A DNA stretch of 64,000 bases from an uncultured Oleispira sp. (GTDB taxonomy: Bacteria > Pseudomonadota > Gammaproteobacteria > Pseudomonadales > Oceanobacteraceae): contig CAJXUD010000002.1 of assembly GCA_913061415.1 (NCBI GenBank), positions 412,394 through 476,393 of the forward strand, written 5' to 3'. Of the stretch, positions 10,716-20,766 are shown in pieces (the first letter of the stretch is position 1; every line of letters starts with the position of its first letter). The translations under genes and the position numbers were made by a program. The notes beneath the pieces are model-generated. The model was not told the origin of the DNA and made no database searches. It worked only from the letters and a program-made list of their open reading frames with translations.

Positions 10716-10735
10716 ATACTTTGCATGCAAAGTAT
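10716..10735. promoter_or_regulatory. Perfect 20-bp palindromic operator in ohrR/ohr intergenic region
   Basis: ATACTTTGCA|TGCAAAGTAT. Confidence 0.75.
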
Positions 10736-10777
10736 ATTGCGTAAATAAGACAACCGACATACTCTTGGAGTTTCAAC

Positions 10778-11206
10778 ATGAATGTATTACAAAATATCGC
10801 TTACACCGCCAAAGCAACTGCAACTGGTGGGCGTGAAGGTAGCGCAAAAACAGATGATGGTCGTTTAGACTTAACACTATCCACACCTAAGGGCTTAGGT
10901 GGTGATGATGGTCAAGGTACCAACCCAGAGCAGTTATTTGCCGCAGGTTATGCTGCGTGTTTTATTGGTGCGCTTAAGTTTGTTGCTGGCCAAGAAAAAA
11001 TCAGCCTACCAGCCGATACCCACATCAACTCAGAAGTTTCTATTGGCGCTATCGAGGGTGGTTTTGGTATTGCGGTTAAGCTTGCGGTCTCTCTAGGTGA
11101 CATGGATAAAGCAGACGCTGAGATCATTGTCGAGAAAGCACACAAGGTATGCCCCTATTCAAATGCTACTCGTGGCAATATTGAAGTAACTCTTTCGGTG
11201 ATTTAA
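10778..11206 (+). CDS. ohr: Ohr/OsmC-family organic hydroperoxide resistance protein
   Basis: YTAKATATGGREGSAKTDDGRLDLTLSTPKGLGG...GTNPEQLFAAGYAACFIGAL and VCPYSNATRGN. Confidence 0.95.
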   Translation: MNVLQNIAYTAKATATGGREGSAKTDDGRLDLTLSTPKGLGGDDGQGTNPEQLFAAGYAACFIGALKFVAGQEKISLPADTHINSEVSIGAIEGGFGIAVKLAVSLGDMDKADAEIIVEKAHKVCPYSNATRGNIEVTLSVI

Positions 11207-11240
11207 TCCATAGAGCTTTGATAAATATTGCCTTCATAAG

Positions 11241-11278
11241 AAAGCACATACTCTGATAAGGGGTATGTGCTTTTTTTT
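11241..11278 (+). terminator. Rho-independent terminator of ohr
   Basis: AAAGCACATAC...GTATGTGC followed by 8 T. Confidence 0.9.
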
Positions 11279-11360
11279 CTCAATACAACTCGCGTATAAA
11301 AATGTTACGTTAAGAACTATAAAAATTAAAACAATATCAGTTTTTAAAGGGAATATCAGC

Positions 11361-12446
11361 ATGAGCAGCGCAATCAAAAAAGGACTGGCGGGTAGCGCAC
11401 TTCTACTCGTAGGCTATTTAGCATTTTGGCCTGTCGCGGTTGACCCAGTTGCATGGCAAGCACCGATTAATCCTGGTTATAGCGGTGATTTTTCTCCAAA
11501 CCAAGCACTGAGTCAAATCACGCGTATTGAATTACAAAACGAGATAGGCCCTGAAGATTTAGCGCTTAGTAAAGACGGCCATGTCTATTTCGCACTGCTC
11601 AGCGGAGCCATTAAATTTTTAGATTCGAACGGAAACATTCAGCCTTGGGTGAATACGGGCGGCCGCCCTTTGGGCATAGAGTTTGATCAGCAAGGTAACT
11701 TATTAGTCGCCGATGCATTCAAGGGTTTGTTGAAGGTTTCTGCCGACGGCAAGATCACCACCTTGGTTGATCGTATTGATGGCATGGCTATTAAGTACGC
11801 AGACGATGTCGATGTTGCGAGCAACGGCAATATTTATTTTTCGGATGCATCGTCTAAATTTCATGCAGAACAATACGGTACTTATGGCGCGAGTTTACTC
11901 GATATTAATGAGCACGGTGGTCATGGTCGCATCATTGAATACAACCCCAATACACAAACCTCTACCGTATTAGCCGCAGGGATTAACTTTGCGAATGGCG
12001 TCACCTTGAGTCATGACGAACAGTTTGTTTTGTTTAATGAAACCGGCAGTTATCGAGTAATGCGCTTAGGGTTAAGCGGTGAGCAACGCGGAGCATTAGA
12101 GGTGGTGATCGATAACTTACCCAGTTTTCCCGATAACATCGCCCGCGGCAGTAATGGTGTGTATTGGTTGGGTCTGGTCAGCCCACGCAGTAAGCCTTTA
12201 GATAGGCTGTCTGATTCACCTAACTTGCGTAAAGTGATTCAGCGCTTGCCTGAGTTTTTACGCCCAAAGGCACAGCACTATGGTCACCTTATCGCGATCA
12301 ACGATACCGGAGAGGTGGTCTTTAACTTGCAAGATCCTCTCGGCATTTATGGTCATACAACTGGCGCATTAGAAGTTGGCGATAAGCTGTATGTCAGCAG
12401 TTTGCATGAAACGGCTTTGGGGATGATCGACAATATGAATCGTTGA
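11361..12446 (+). CDS. SMP-30/strictosidine synthase-like beta-propeller protein
   Basis: GPEDLALSKDGHVYFALLSG, YADDVDVASNGNIYFSDASSKF, NGVTLSHDEQFVLFNETGSYRVMR; ATG at 11361 precedes hydrophobic N-terminus. Confidence 0.85.
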   Translation: MSSAIKKGLAGSALLLVGYLAFWPVAVDPVAWQAPINPGYSGDFSPNQALSQITRIELQNEIGPEDLALSKDGHVYFALLSGAIKFLDSNGNIQPWVNTGGRPLGIEFDQQGNLLVADAFKGLLKVSADGKITTLVDRIDGMAIKYADDVDVASNGNIYFSDASSKFHAEQYGTYGASLLDINEHGGHGRIIEYNPNTQTSTVLAAGINFANGVTLSHDEQFVLFNETGSYRVMRLGLSGEQRGALEVVIDNLPSFPDNIARGSNGVYWLGLVSPRSKPLDRLSDSPNLRKVIQRLPEFLRPKAQHYGHLIAINDTGEVVFNLQDPLGIYGHTTGALEVGDKLYVSSLHETALGMIDNMNR

Positions 12447-12456
12447 TTCAGCAGGA

Positions 12457-12498
12457 GAGACTCAGCATAAGAGATTCGGCATGAGAGATTCGGTAAGA
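12457..12498. repeat. Three imperfect tandem copies of a 14-bp unit
   Basis: gagactcagcataa / gagattcggcatga / gagattcggtaaga, directly after stop at 12446. Confidence 0.8.
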
Positions 12499-12506
12499 AT
12501 GAAAGG

Positions 12507-13250
12507 CTAACGCGTAAAGGAGGAAACTTCATGTGCGGTTAAAAAACGCCAGTGTCCTTCTTCAACGTCAAGCTGGACCTCCCCAATTTTTTCACGATGC
12601 AAACTGAGCACACGATTTCCCACCGCGGCAAACATACGCTTCACCTGATGATATTTTCCTTCGGTTATTGTCAGTAGCACTTCTCTGCTTTCCTTTTTTA
12701 TACTCGGCAGAACCTCTAATAACGCGGACTGAGTAAGTCCTTGCTCACCTTGCAACTGAATACCCTGCTTAAATCGCTCAACAAGGGGGGCAATTTTATG
12801 CTCTGGAATACCATACGATAATCCAACTCGGTAAATCTTCTTACAGTCTTTATCGGGGCGCGTAATGTTGTAAGTCCAGCGGCCATCATCGGTGATTAAT
12901 ACTAAACCGGTGGTATCCACATCTAAGCGGCCTGCAATGTGCAGTTCGTCTCTGTTGAGTCCGTGTACACCATCAGTATCCAATTGATTAAAAAGCGAGG
13001 GATAATCACCATCGGTATTTGAGCAAATCGTATTGGCTGGCTTATGCATTAACAAATAACGAAAAGGTCGTGGTTTCAAGCGCTGACCATTTAGCGTGAT
13101 GAGATTATTTTCGTGAACTTGAGTTGATTCGTCTAATACTATTAGGTCATTTACAAGAATATGACCCGCATGTATTTCCTGAATGGCCTCTCGCTTAGTA
13201 AGCTCTGTACTTTTACAAATGAATTTGTCTAGACGCATATCGATAAACAA
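12507..13250 (-). CDS. RsuA/RluB-family pseudouridine synthase
   Basis: S4 domain MRLDKFICKSTELTKREA; AGRLDVDTTGLVLITDDG; EGKYHQVKRMFAAVGN. Confidence 0.9.
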   Translation of the reverse strand: MFIDMRLDKFICKSTELTKREAIQEIHAGHILVNDLIVLDESTQVHENNLITLNGQRLKPRPFRYLLMHKPANTICSNTDGDYPSLFNQLDTDGVHGLNRDELHIAGRLDVDTTGLVLITDDGRWTYNITRPDKDCKKIYRVGLSYGIPEHKIAPLVERFKQGIQLQGEQGLTQSALLEVLPSIKKESREVLLTITEGKYHQVKRMFAAVGNRVLSLHREKIGEVQLDVEEGHWRFLTAHEVSSFTR

Positions 13251-13376
13251 TTGAAGGTGAGCTTCTATAATAAAGCGATGTGGCTTTAATGAATAGCACA
13301 GATAAAACGATGACGTCTTTAGGCTACCGTATTTTGACGACAGACCTGTATGCGATACTCAGTAGGTATTAATATT

Positions 13377-13420
13377 AAGTAGCTATTGTTATAAGTAGCT
13401 ATTGTTATAAGTAGCTATTA
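13377..13420. repeat. About 2.75 tandem copies of 16-bp aagtagctattgttat
   Basis: aagtagctattgttat aagtagctattgttat aagtagctatta. Confidence 0.9.
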
Positions 13421-13485
13421 TTAATAATACCCATAAAATATACGCCCTATTCACCGCCTGTTTGTTAGAGCACGTTTTTTGACTA

Positions 13486-14949
13486 ATGAAAAACTCTATA
13501 TTTTCGCGTAAATCATTAACCATGAGCAGCATTCGTTTTCCATTATTTTGGCAGATGCTTCTCTCCATGACTCTGGTACTTTTCCTATCTATTGGGGTTC
13601 TATGGGGCTATCTACAGGTTAATTTTAACGACTTAATGCAACGACAAATTGATACCTTTGCGAATACCGTGACTCAGCAAGCGGCAAATAGCGCCGCTGA
13701 AATGTTAATGGCCGAAGACTATCTAGCGCTTTCCTCGATGCTAGAAAACATCGTTCATACCAGCGATAATATTTTATCTATCTCGATTGAAGACGACTTA
13801 GGCAAGACCGTAGCCATAGCATTAAGAACACCTGAGACAGAAGAGGCTGATAAGGAGAAAAACTCTCAAGCTAAGCTGAGTAATGATCGAGTACTCGATA
13901 AAAATAGCAGTCGCTATCGCTCCGATATTATCTTTCATCAGGTCACTGCGGGGTCCATTCAGCTTAGTATTGATAATAGCGCCATCAGTAATTCTCTGAT
14001 TAAAGCGTTAAGCGCTTTGGGGCTTATTTTAATCGGCATTATTTCTCTCGCGACATTGAGCAGTATTGTTATTGCGAAAAAGTTAACTCAATCTTTAAAG
14101 CAACTTCAGCAGACAACAAAGCAAGTTGCCAAAGGTAATCTATCCCCAGCCTTGCCCCGCGCGAAGAATAATGAAGTCGGTGATTTGGTAACAAGCTTTG
14201 AACACATGCTGCAAGGCTTACGCGATAAAGAAGCGATCGAAAAAAACTTTCATTCGTTTATATCCAAAGACATTGCTAAAGATATCCTGTCCGATTTAGA
14301 TCAACCTAAGAAACCCTTAAAGCATGTTTGTGGTTCGATTTTATTTGTCGACATCATTGGTTTCACTGAATTAAGTGAAAACCAAACGCCGATACAAATT
14401 GCCGAAGCACTGAATCAATATTATTCGTTAATCCATCAGGTCAGTAAAATCTATTGGGGCAGTGTCGATAACTTTATTGGCGATGGCGCTATGATCACAT
14501 TTGGCGTCCATAACAACGATGCTAAACACAGTATTAATGCGATCTGCGCCGCAAAGATTTTTATTCGTTTGACTAAAGCGCTGAATAAACACCGCATCAG
14601 CCATGACCTTCCTGAACTAAATTTTAGGTTAGGCCTACACTGTGGCGATATGTTAGCCGGTGCGATCGGCGATCAAGAACGTATGCAGTTCACTATTACC
14701 GGGGATGCTGTTAACGTCGCCTCACGCCTGTGTGATATTGCCAGCCCAAACAAGTTAATGATCAGCGAATGTATATACCAACACCCAGCATGCCATGATT
14801 TATTAGTGACAGAAGCCAGTGAGAGCTTTAGGGTTAAGGGAAAAAAGCAGCCTATTAACTGCTTTAATGTCATTGGCTTAGCGCCACAGTTTAACCGCAT
14901 TTTGATGCAACAAGAAAATGAACTCATAGCGATGCAGAAGTATGTTTAA
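13486..14949 (+). CDS. Membrane class III adenylate/guanylate cyclase with HAMP domain
   Basis: TM-periplasmic-TM-HAMP (LKQLQQTTKQVAKGNL), cyclase core FVDIIGFTELSE, FIGDGAMITFG, LGLHCGDMLAGAIG, TGDAVNVASRL; ATG at 13486, alternative at 13522. Confidence 0.92.
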   Translation: MKNSIFSRKSLTMSSIRFPLFWQMLLSMTLVLFLSIGVLWGYLQVNFNDLMQRQIDTFANTVTQQAANSAAEMLMAEDYLALSSMLENIVHTSDNILSISIEDDLGKTVAIALRTPETEEADKEKNSQAKLSNDRVLDKNSSRYRSDIIFHQVTAGSIQLSIDNSAISNSLIKALSALGLILIGIISLATLSSIVIAKKLTQSLKQLQQTTKQVAKGNLSPALPRAKNNEVGDLVTSFEHMLQGLRDKEAIEKNFHSFISKDIAKDILSDLDQPKKPLKHVCGSILFVDIIGFTELSENQTPIQIAEALNQYYSLIHQVSKIYWGSVDNFIGDGAMITFGVHNNDAKHSINAICAAKIFIRLTKALNKHRISHDLPELNFRLGLHCGDMLAGAIGDQERMQFTITGDAVNVASRLCDIASPNKLMISECIYQHPACHDLLVTEASESFRVKGKKQPINCFNVIGLAPQFNRILMQQENELIAMQKYV

Positions 14950-15961
14950 ATCAACCATCACACTGCTATTAATGGCCGCATCGATCGTCGTCACCGGTTG
15001 TGCAACTACATCAGGATTATTTACTACAACTACAGAGCAGCTGATTGAAGAGCATCAGTACCAAAAAGCGATTGCGTTGATAGAAGCAGAAATCCCGACA
15101 AATACAGTATTTTTGTTAGAAACCAAGGCCTTAGCAGCCCAACATAAAAAGGCACAACTCCTTAACGTCAATCAGCTCATCAACAATAAACAGTGGGGGG
15201 AGGCACGAGAAATACTAAAACAGTTGCAAGCCAATCAACCTACTCTCGTACTTGAACGTTATTACTCAGACATAGACAAAGCCCAGCGCGAAGAAGAGCG
15301 CCACATCAATACTCAGCGCGCGCTTTTACAAGCTCAGCTTTTAGACGTACATTTTGCTCAAGAAAACTTATACGAAAGAATTCATTACAAGCGTATTAAT
15401 TGGTTTTCAAAACGGCATAATTTATTAACAAAAAAACAAGCATTAGCAGAAGAGCTATTACAGCTGTCGACCCAAGCCTTGCTGGTAAAAGATTATACCA
15501 ATGCCCAAAAAACGTATGAAAAAGCCATATATCTTGATCCTAACCTTGGCGCGGGTGAAATTACTCATGCGATTAATGCAGGTTTGAGCCATCTGAATAA
15601 CAAAGCCATTAGCGAACGCCAAAGTTCTCTTATTCGACAGCTTAATAATGCGATAAAAAAAGATAACTTTGATTCTTTACTCATCATTCAAGACATCTTA
15701 ACCAATGAACTATTCAGCGGCCCAGAGGTTGAAGCGGCATTATTAAAAGCCAACAAAACTCGAGCAGAACATGCGCAGGTTTTAGATAAATCAGCATCAA
15801 TAGAATATCGAAAAGGTAATATCTCGACAGCACTTATTCAATGGCAGCAAGCCCTGAAACTCAGCCCACAAGATAGCAATCTCAAAGAGAGGTTAGCGCG
15901 CGCAGAAAAGGTGCAGCGTAAGTTGGACAAGCTGACCCAGAGTGACGAAAGTTCTGATTAA
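14942..15961 (+). CDS. TPR-repeat lipoprotein
   Basis: Lipobox LLMAASIVVTGC; TPR-like helices; start overlaps cyclase stop by 8 bp. Confidence 0.75.
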   Translation: MFKSTITLLLMAASIVVTGCATTSGLFTTTTEQLIEEHQYQKAIALIEAEIPTNTVFLLETKALAAQHKKAQLLNVNQLINNKQWGEAREILKQLQANQPTLVLERYYSDIDKAQREEERHINTQRALLQAQLLDVHFAQENLYERIHYKRINWFSKRHNLLTKKQALAEELLQLSTQALLVKDYTNAQKTYEKAIYLDPNLGAGEITHAINAGLSHLNNKAISERQSSLIRQLNNAIKKDNFDSLLIIQDILTNELFSGPEVEAALLKANKTRAEHAQVLDKSASIEYRKGNISTALIQWQQALKLSPQDSNLKERLARAEKVQRKLDKLTQSDESSD

Positions 15962-15965
15962 AGCG

Positions 15966-16895
15966 TTACCATTGCGCTTCCATCAACTGCTTTATCAAAA
16001 CTTGAAGGCCTTTGCCTTTATTGATCATTTTCCAAGCCATATAATTTTCATAGTTATTGGCTTCACGCACAATATTAAGTTCTTTTAACTTTCCATCCTC
16101 TAAATATTGCTGAATACGATTACGTGGCAGGTGACCAATACCAATACCTGCAAGGATAGCTTCCAGTTTTTGATCAATATTTTGTACATAAAAAGACAGC
16201 ATGGGGGTATTTAATTTGTCACTGCTTAGACCTGCGCTACGAGGAACATCAAAGCGTGCGGTATCGTGTGTAATAACACGCCTGAGTTTTGGCAATGCTA
16301 TGGCTAAAGCATCTGCATCATTCGCGATAGCCGCATGCTCATGAGAAGCGGCTATCACTGGGACTAATTCACTCTCTCCTAGCACCTGAGTGCGAAAGCC
16401 TTTCTGCGAAGGCACTGGGCCGGGAACGCCTATAATAAGTTCGACTCGATCCTGGTCAAGGGCTTCCCAACCACCACTAAGCACACTTTCGATTAAATCA
16501 ATCTCAACATTTTCATGCTGTTCAAGAAAGTCAGCTAAAACGCCAAATAATACTGAAGAGTCTAATGTCGATTCCATTGCGATACGTATTTTAGGCTCCC
16601 AGCCCGTCGCCACTTCTTTTGCGCTATTGGCTAATCGCGAGGTCGCACTGAGGATTGTACGACCTTCTTGTAAGATCAACTGACCCGCAGGGGTTAATAC
16701 CGAGCGTCGCCCTTGACGTTGAAAAAGCGAGATATCAAGCTGCTCTTCAAGCTTTTGTACCGCGTACGAGACTGCCGACGTTGCTTTATTTAACTCTTCC
16801 GATGCTTTTGCAAAACTTCCTCGTCGATCAATGGCATCTAAGGTTTCTAATACCTCAATCGTTATAGGGTTTCTAACACTCATAGCGCACACCAA
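15966..16895 (-). CDS. LysR-family transcriptional regulator
   Basis: N-terminal HTH LETLDAIDRRGSFAKASEELNKATSAVSYAVQKLEEQL; substrate-binding domain. Confidence 0.93.
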   Translation of the reverse strand: MVCAMSVRNPITIEVLETLDAIDRRGSFAKASEELNKATSAVSYAVQKLEEQLDISLFQRQGRRSVLTPAGQLILQEGRTILSATSRLANSAKEVATGWEPKIRIAMESTLDSSVLFGVLADFLEQHENVEIDLIESVLSGGWEALDQDRVELIIGVPGPVPSQKGFRTQVLGESELVPVIAASHEHAAIANDADALAIALPKLRRVITHDTARFDVPRSAGLSSDKLNTPMLSFYVQNIDQKLEAILAGIGIGHLPRNRIQQYLEDGKLKELNIVREANNYENYMAWKMINKGKGLQVLIKQLMEAQW

Positions 16896-17045
16896 CTGTT
16901 CTAATTATTAGATTAATCTAAACAGATTGTAGCGCTTATAGAAAGTTTTTAGCACTCTATAATTGAGATCATAAGCAATAAACACTTAAGTCTAAAAGTC
17001 TCTGAAAATACTTCAGAGCTAATCAGAATGAAAGAGGTGTAAGTC

Positions 17046-18026
17046 ATGGGTCTAATACAAAACGGTAAATGGGTTGATCAGTGGTACGATACTAAAGAAA
17101 GTGGTGGCGAATTCCGTCGTCAAGATAGCCGCTTCAGAAGCTGGTTAACCACCGATGGTCAACCTGTTACCGATTCTGAGACGAGCAGAAAAATACCAAG
17201 TTTTAAAGCCGAGAAAGGCCGTTACCATTTATACGTTTCTTTGGCTTGTCCATGGGCCCACCGCACATTAATTTTCCGTGAGCTTAAAGGCCTACAAGAC
17301 TATATCGATGTAACAATTGTTGATCCGATCATGCTTGAGAATGGCTGGGAAGTCACTGACCCGCTATACGGCTTTGACTTCATGTATCAGCTGTACCTGA
17401 AAGCAGATAGTCAGTACGAAGGCCGTGTGACGGTACCTGTATTATGGGACAAACAAACCGAAACGATTGTGAGCAACGAATCGGCTGACATTATTCGTAT
17501 GTTTAACTCCGCGTTTAATGATTTAACCGGTAATACGGATGACTACTATCCTGAAGCGCTGCACGAATCGATTAATACGATTAACGAATTGGTATATCAC
17601 AAGATCAATAACGGCGTTTATCTGTCTGGTTTTGCAACCACACAACAAGCCTATGAAACGGCTTACTACAATTTGTTTGCAGCACTAGAACAAGTAGAAG
17701 AGATTCTAACCAAGCAGCGTTATTTAGTGAGTGAGACATTAACCGAAGCCGACTGGCGTTTGTTTACGACCTTGATTCGTTTTGATGCGGTGTATTTTGG
17801 CCACTTCAAAACCAACAAGAGAATGATTGCAGATTATCCAGCGTTAAGCGGTTATATGCGTGAACTTTATCAGGTGCCTGGCATTGCAAGCACCGTCAGT
17901 TTAGATCATATCAAAACGCACTATTACGCTAGCCATGTCACGATCAACCCAACGGGAGTTATTCCCGTCGGACCAGAGCAAGATTTTAATCTTCCTCATG
18001 GACGTGATCACTTACCCGCGGCTTAG
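17046..18026 (+). CDS. Glutathionyl-hydroquinone reductase (Omega-like GST, YqjG type)
   Basis: YHLYVSLACPWAHRTLIFRELKGL CPWA active-site motif; DIIRMFNSAFN; EADWRLFTTLIRFDAVY. Confidence 0.93.
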   Translation: MGLIQNGKWVDQWYDTKESGGEFRRQDSRFRSWLTTDGQPVTDSETSRKIPSFKAEKGRYHLYVSLACPWAHRTLIFRELKGLQDYIDVTIVDPIMLENGWEVTDPLYGFDFMYQLYLKADSQYEGRVTVPVLWDKQTETIVSNESADIIRMFNSAFNDLTGNTDDYYPEALHESINTINELVYHKINNGVYLSGFATTQQAYETAYYNLFAALEQVEEILTKQRYLVSETLTEADWRLFTTLIRFDAVYFGHFKTNKRMIADYPALSGYMRELYQVPGIASTVSLDHIKTHYYASHVTINPTGVIPVGPEQDFNLPHGRDHLPAA

Positions 18027-18074
18027 GTCAGGTAACATAGACTGAGCAAGCATCCATTCGCCGCTAAGCAAACA

Positions 18075-18749
18075 TTATAGCGGAGGGTCAACTCGGTCAA
18101 AGACCGACGTATTTACTCGGAACCAACCTGCAATAGAATGGCGGTCTCTTTTGGCCGCCAATACTTCATGAGGAAATTCTTCACTCAAAAAAGCAACCAA
18201 GGTGCCAAATAAAGGAATCACTTTAGTCCCTTCTTTATCGTGATCATCCTTGTACAAAACCAGCTCACCACCATCCGCGGCTGTCCAGCCAGAATTAAAA
18301 TAGGCAACCACCGACAGTACTCGGTTCGCTTCCCCACGGAACGCATCGTAATGACGTTTGTAATAATCCCCTGGACTGTAATGAGCAAAATGACTTTCAA
18401 ATGAGAACAAGCCTAAAAATAAACGGCGATTGAGAAAGCTTTGTAATCCCGCAGTCCAACTTAACCAGTCTTTTCCTGCGTCGGTTTCACCGTTAATCCA
18501 GCAAATAGCATCGGTTCTGACGAATTCGTTTTCAAGATAATCACCACCTCGACCAATACCGGCTTTCTTAAAGTTTTCCGCCGCTAGCACCTGCTGTTGA
18601 TTATAAAGATCAATCGCTAAGCCTTCTGGTAATGCACCATGACGAATGCTGTAGCCTTGCTTTTCGATATCTTGAGCAATTAGGCCAAACAGTGTTTCAT
18701 CGTTCGTTCTATCGCCATCCATGGATGGAAATTGATTTAAAGCGACCAA
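18075..18749 (-). CDS. 2OG-Fe(II) oxygenase (prolyl 4-hydroxylase-like)
   Basis: HYSPGDYYKRHYDAF...GGELVLYKDD...PHEVLAAKRDRHSIAGWFR (HxD...H, R). Confidence 0.9.
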   Translation of the reverse strand: MVALNQFPSMDGDRTNDETLFGLIAQDIEKQGYSIRHGALPEGLAIDLYNQQQVLAAENFKKAGIGRGGDYLENEFVRTDAICWINGETDAGKDWLSWTAGLQSFLNRRLFLGLFSFESHFAHYSPGDYYKRHYDAFRGEANRVLSVVAYFNSGWTAADGGELVLYKDDHDKEGTKVIPLFGTLVAFLSEEFPHEVLAAKRDRHSIAGWFRVNTSVFDRVDPPL

Positions 18750-18777
18750 GTGGTATACCTTTTAGATGTAAAAGTCG

Positions 18778-19935
18778 TTAAGGCAATTTATGAGCTATTT
18801 GGCTCATATATTCTTCACTGCCCATTTCAATTAAACGACTGCGGGCTCTTTCAAACTGAAAGGCCAAACTGCCGTGGGTATATAATTTATCCAATGATAC
18901 ATAGCAAGTTAAATATAAAGCGACCTGCTGATCGTACAGCTCATCAACTAAAGCAATAAACCGTCTAGCCCCATCATCCATGGGTGCGAGCATAACTTCG
19001 CGCTCGCCGGTATCTCCCGAGCCCACACTACCATCTTCAGTACCACGTGCCTTAATGCGCTCATACACGGCCCCGCCTAATGCTGGAACATTTAGCAAAT
19101 AAACGATGGAGAACTGCTTGGCTATTTCGATGTAATCAAAATGACTTCTTGGGCCTAAACACAAGTCTTCAAATTCAAAAACTATGGTTGAGGTGTCTTT
19201 GTGTAGATAATTAATCTCTCGGCCTAATATTTCTATTACCTCAGGAGGTTTATCAAGGTGTTTATCAGGAAGCAGAGCGGTTTCTTGAAAATCTTCATTT
19301 ATCAAAAAATAATTTTGCAGTGTATGTAAATGGCGTTCGCGGTGATCTTTGGTGCCCATAAGTTCTATAATTTTCATGTTCTGATGAATGGCATCAATTG
19401 CGGGTAAAAAGCTAGCCCGCTGCAAGCCGTCTTTATACAAATCATCTGGGGCGCAATTACTGGTAGCAACAACAATCATGCCTTGCTCAAACAGGTACAT
19501 AATCAAGCGGCCCAATAACATGGCATCACCAATGTCATACACAAAAAACTCATCAAAACATAAGATCTCGTGACGACTTTTTAGGTGTTTCGCAATCTTT
19601 CTAAGAGGGTCTTTACTGCCTGATAATTGAGCTAACTGACTATGCACGTCGCGCATAAAATGATGAAAGTGCAGCCGTAAGCAAATATCGGTATCGAATG
19701 ATTCAACAAAGATATCCATTAAAAATGTTTTGCCACGCCCGACCTCTCCCCATAAATACAAGCCATCACAGGAAGTACTGCCACGCGTCCTCTTTCGATT
19801 CACTGTCAGCCTATCAGCAGTCTGCTCGTGCAATTGCTGTAATGCCATTAATGCTTGCTGCTGCGACTCGTCAAAGCTTACTTGCCCTTGGGCCGTTAAA
19901 TCTTGATATTTCTGCAATGGGCTAGAAGGCGTCAT
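18778..19935 (-). CDS. zapE: Cell division protein ZapE (AFG1-like ATPase)
   Basis: GLYLWGEVGRGKTFLMDIF Walker A; LCFDEFFVYDIGDAMLLGRL; ARRFIALVDELYD. Confidence 0.92.
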   Translation of the reverse strand: MTPSSPLQKYQDLTAQGQVSFDESQQQALMALQQLHEQTADRLTVNRKRTRGSTSCDGLYLWGEVGRGKTFLMDIFVESFDTDICLRLHFHHFMRDVHSQLAQLSGSKDPLRKIAKHLKSRHEILCFDEFFVYDIGDAMLLGRLIMYLFEQGMIVVATSNCAPDDLYKDGLQRASFLPAIDAIHQNMKIIELMGTKDHRERHLHTLQNYFLINEDFQETALLPDKHLDKPPEVIEILGREINYLHKDTSTIVFEFEDLCLGPRSHFDYIEIAKQFSIVYLLNVPALGGAVYERIKARGTEDGSVGSGDTGEREVMLAPMDDGARRFIALVDELYDQQVALYLTCYVSLDKLYTHGSLAFQFERARSRLIEMGSEEYMSQIAHKLP

Positions 19936-20171
19936 GGATTAAGAGTCATCATAAAGTATGAAAATAGCGGCATGGCTAGATACTGAAATAAGGTGGAGTC
20001 AGGTATAAATAAAGTATAGAGCGAAAATGTGAAGCTTAAGGGAACTGATTAGGAGAGATACTAACAATTAGGATGCTAATAATTGGATGCTAATGAGATA
20101 GCATAAAGCAGGGGGAGCACAAAGCAGTGGGCGGCAAGCCGTCCAACTGCTTCACGTGCTTAGGCTGGAGC

Positions 20172-20378
20172 TTAGATAGCTACAACTTTATTTGCACAAG
20201 GGCCTTTCTGACCTTCGCCAATTTCGAATTCAACCGCTTGGCCGTCATTCAAAGTTGCGTAACCGCCGCCAGCTTGGATTTCTGAATGGTGTACAAACAG
20301 ATCCTTTCCGCCATCTTCAGGTGTAATAAAACCGAAACCTTTATCGGCATTAAACCACTTAACGATACCTTTACTCAT
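20172..20378 (-). CDS. Cold-shock protein (CspA family)
   Basis: [34 protein letters not shown]. Confidence 0.98.
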   Translation of the reverse strand: MSKGIVKWFNADKGFGFITPEDGGKDLFVHHSEIQAGGGYATLNDGQAVEFEIGEGQKGPCANKVVAI

Positions 20379-20480
20379 GTTCTTTACTCTTAATTATTGG
20401 TGAAATATTTAAGTTACACTCGAATTCACCAGTTCGAGCATAAAGACGTGATAAAGAGCATAACTAAACTGCAGAACAAC

Positions 20481-20512
20481 CTAATTAGATACACTTACCT
20501 TAATCTAATTAG
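20481..20512. promoter_or_regulatory. 10-bp perfect inverted repeat between csp and permease genes
   Basis: CTAATTAGAT acacttacctta ATCTAATTAG. Confidence 0.5.
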
Positions 20513-20766
20513 ACAATCACATATTTATGGTCAAGTTACAACTATTTGATGTATTAAACATATGAATAATTTCCGTCTCTTCTTAACAAATTCTAAAAAC
20601 AGGTCCAATATCGAACGAACTTCAGCCCTCAAGCTAACGATTATCGGGAAATAGGCTAATTATTCGCTATCCTATTAAAAAGATAAGGTTTACTTATAAA
20701 TTCTTTGAGCTTATGCAGACGCTTAGATTTATAATCCAAGATACCTAAAGAAGAGAATATTTATTT

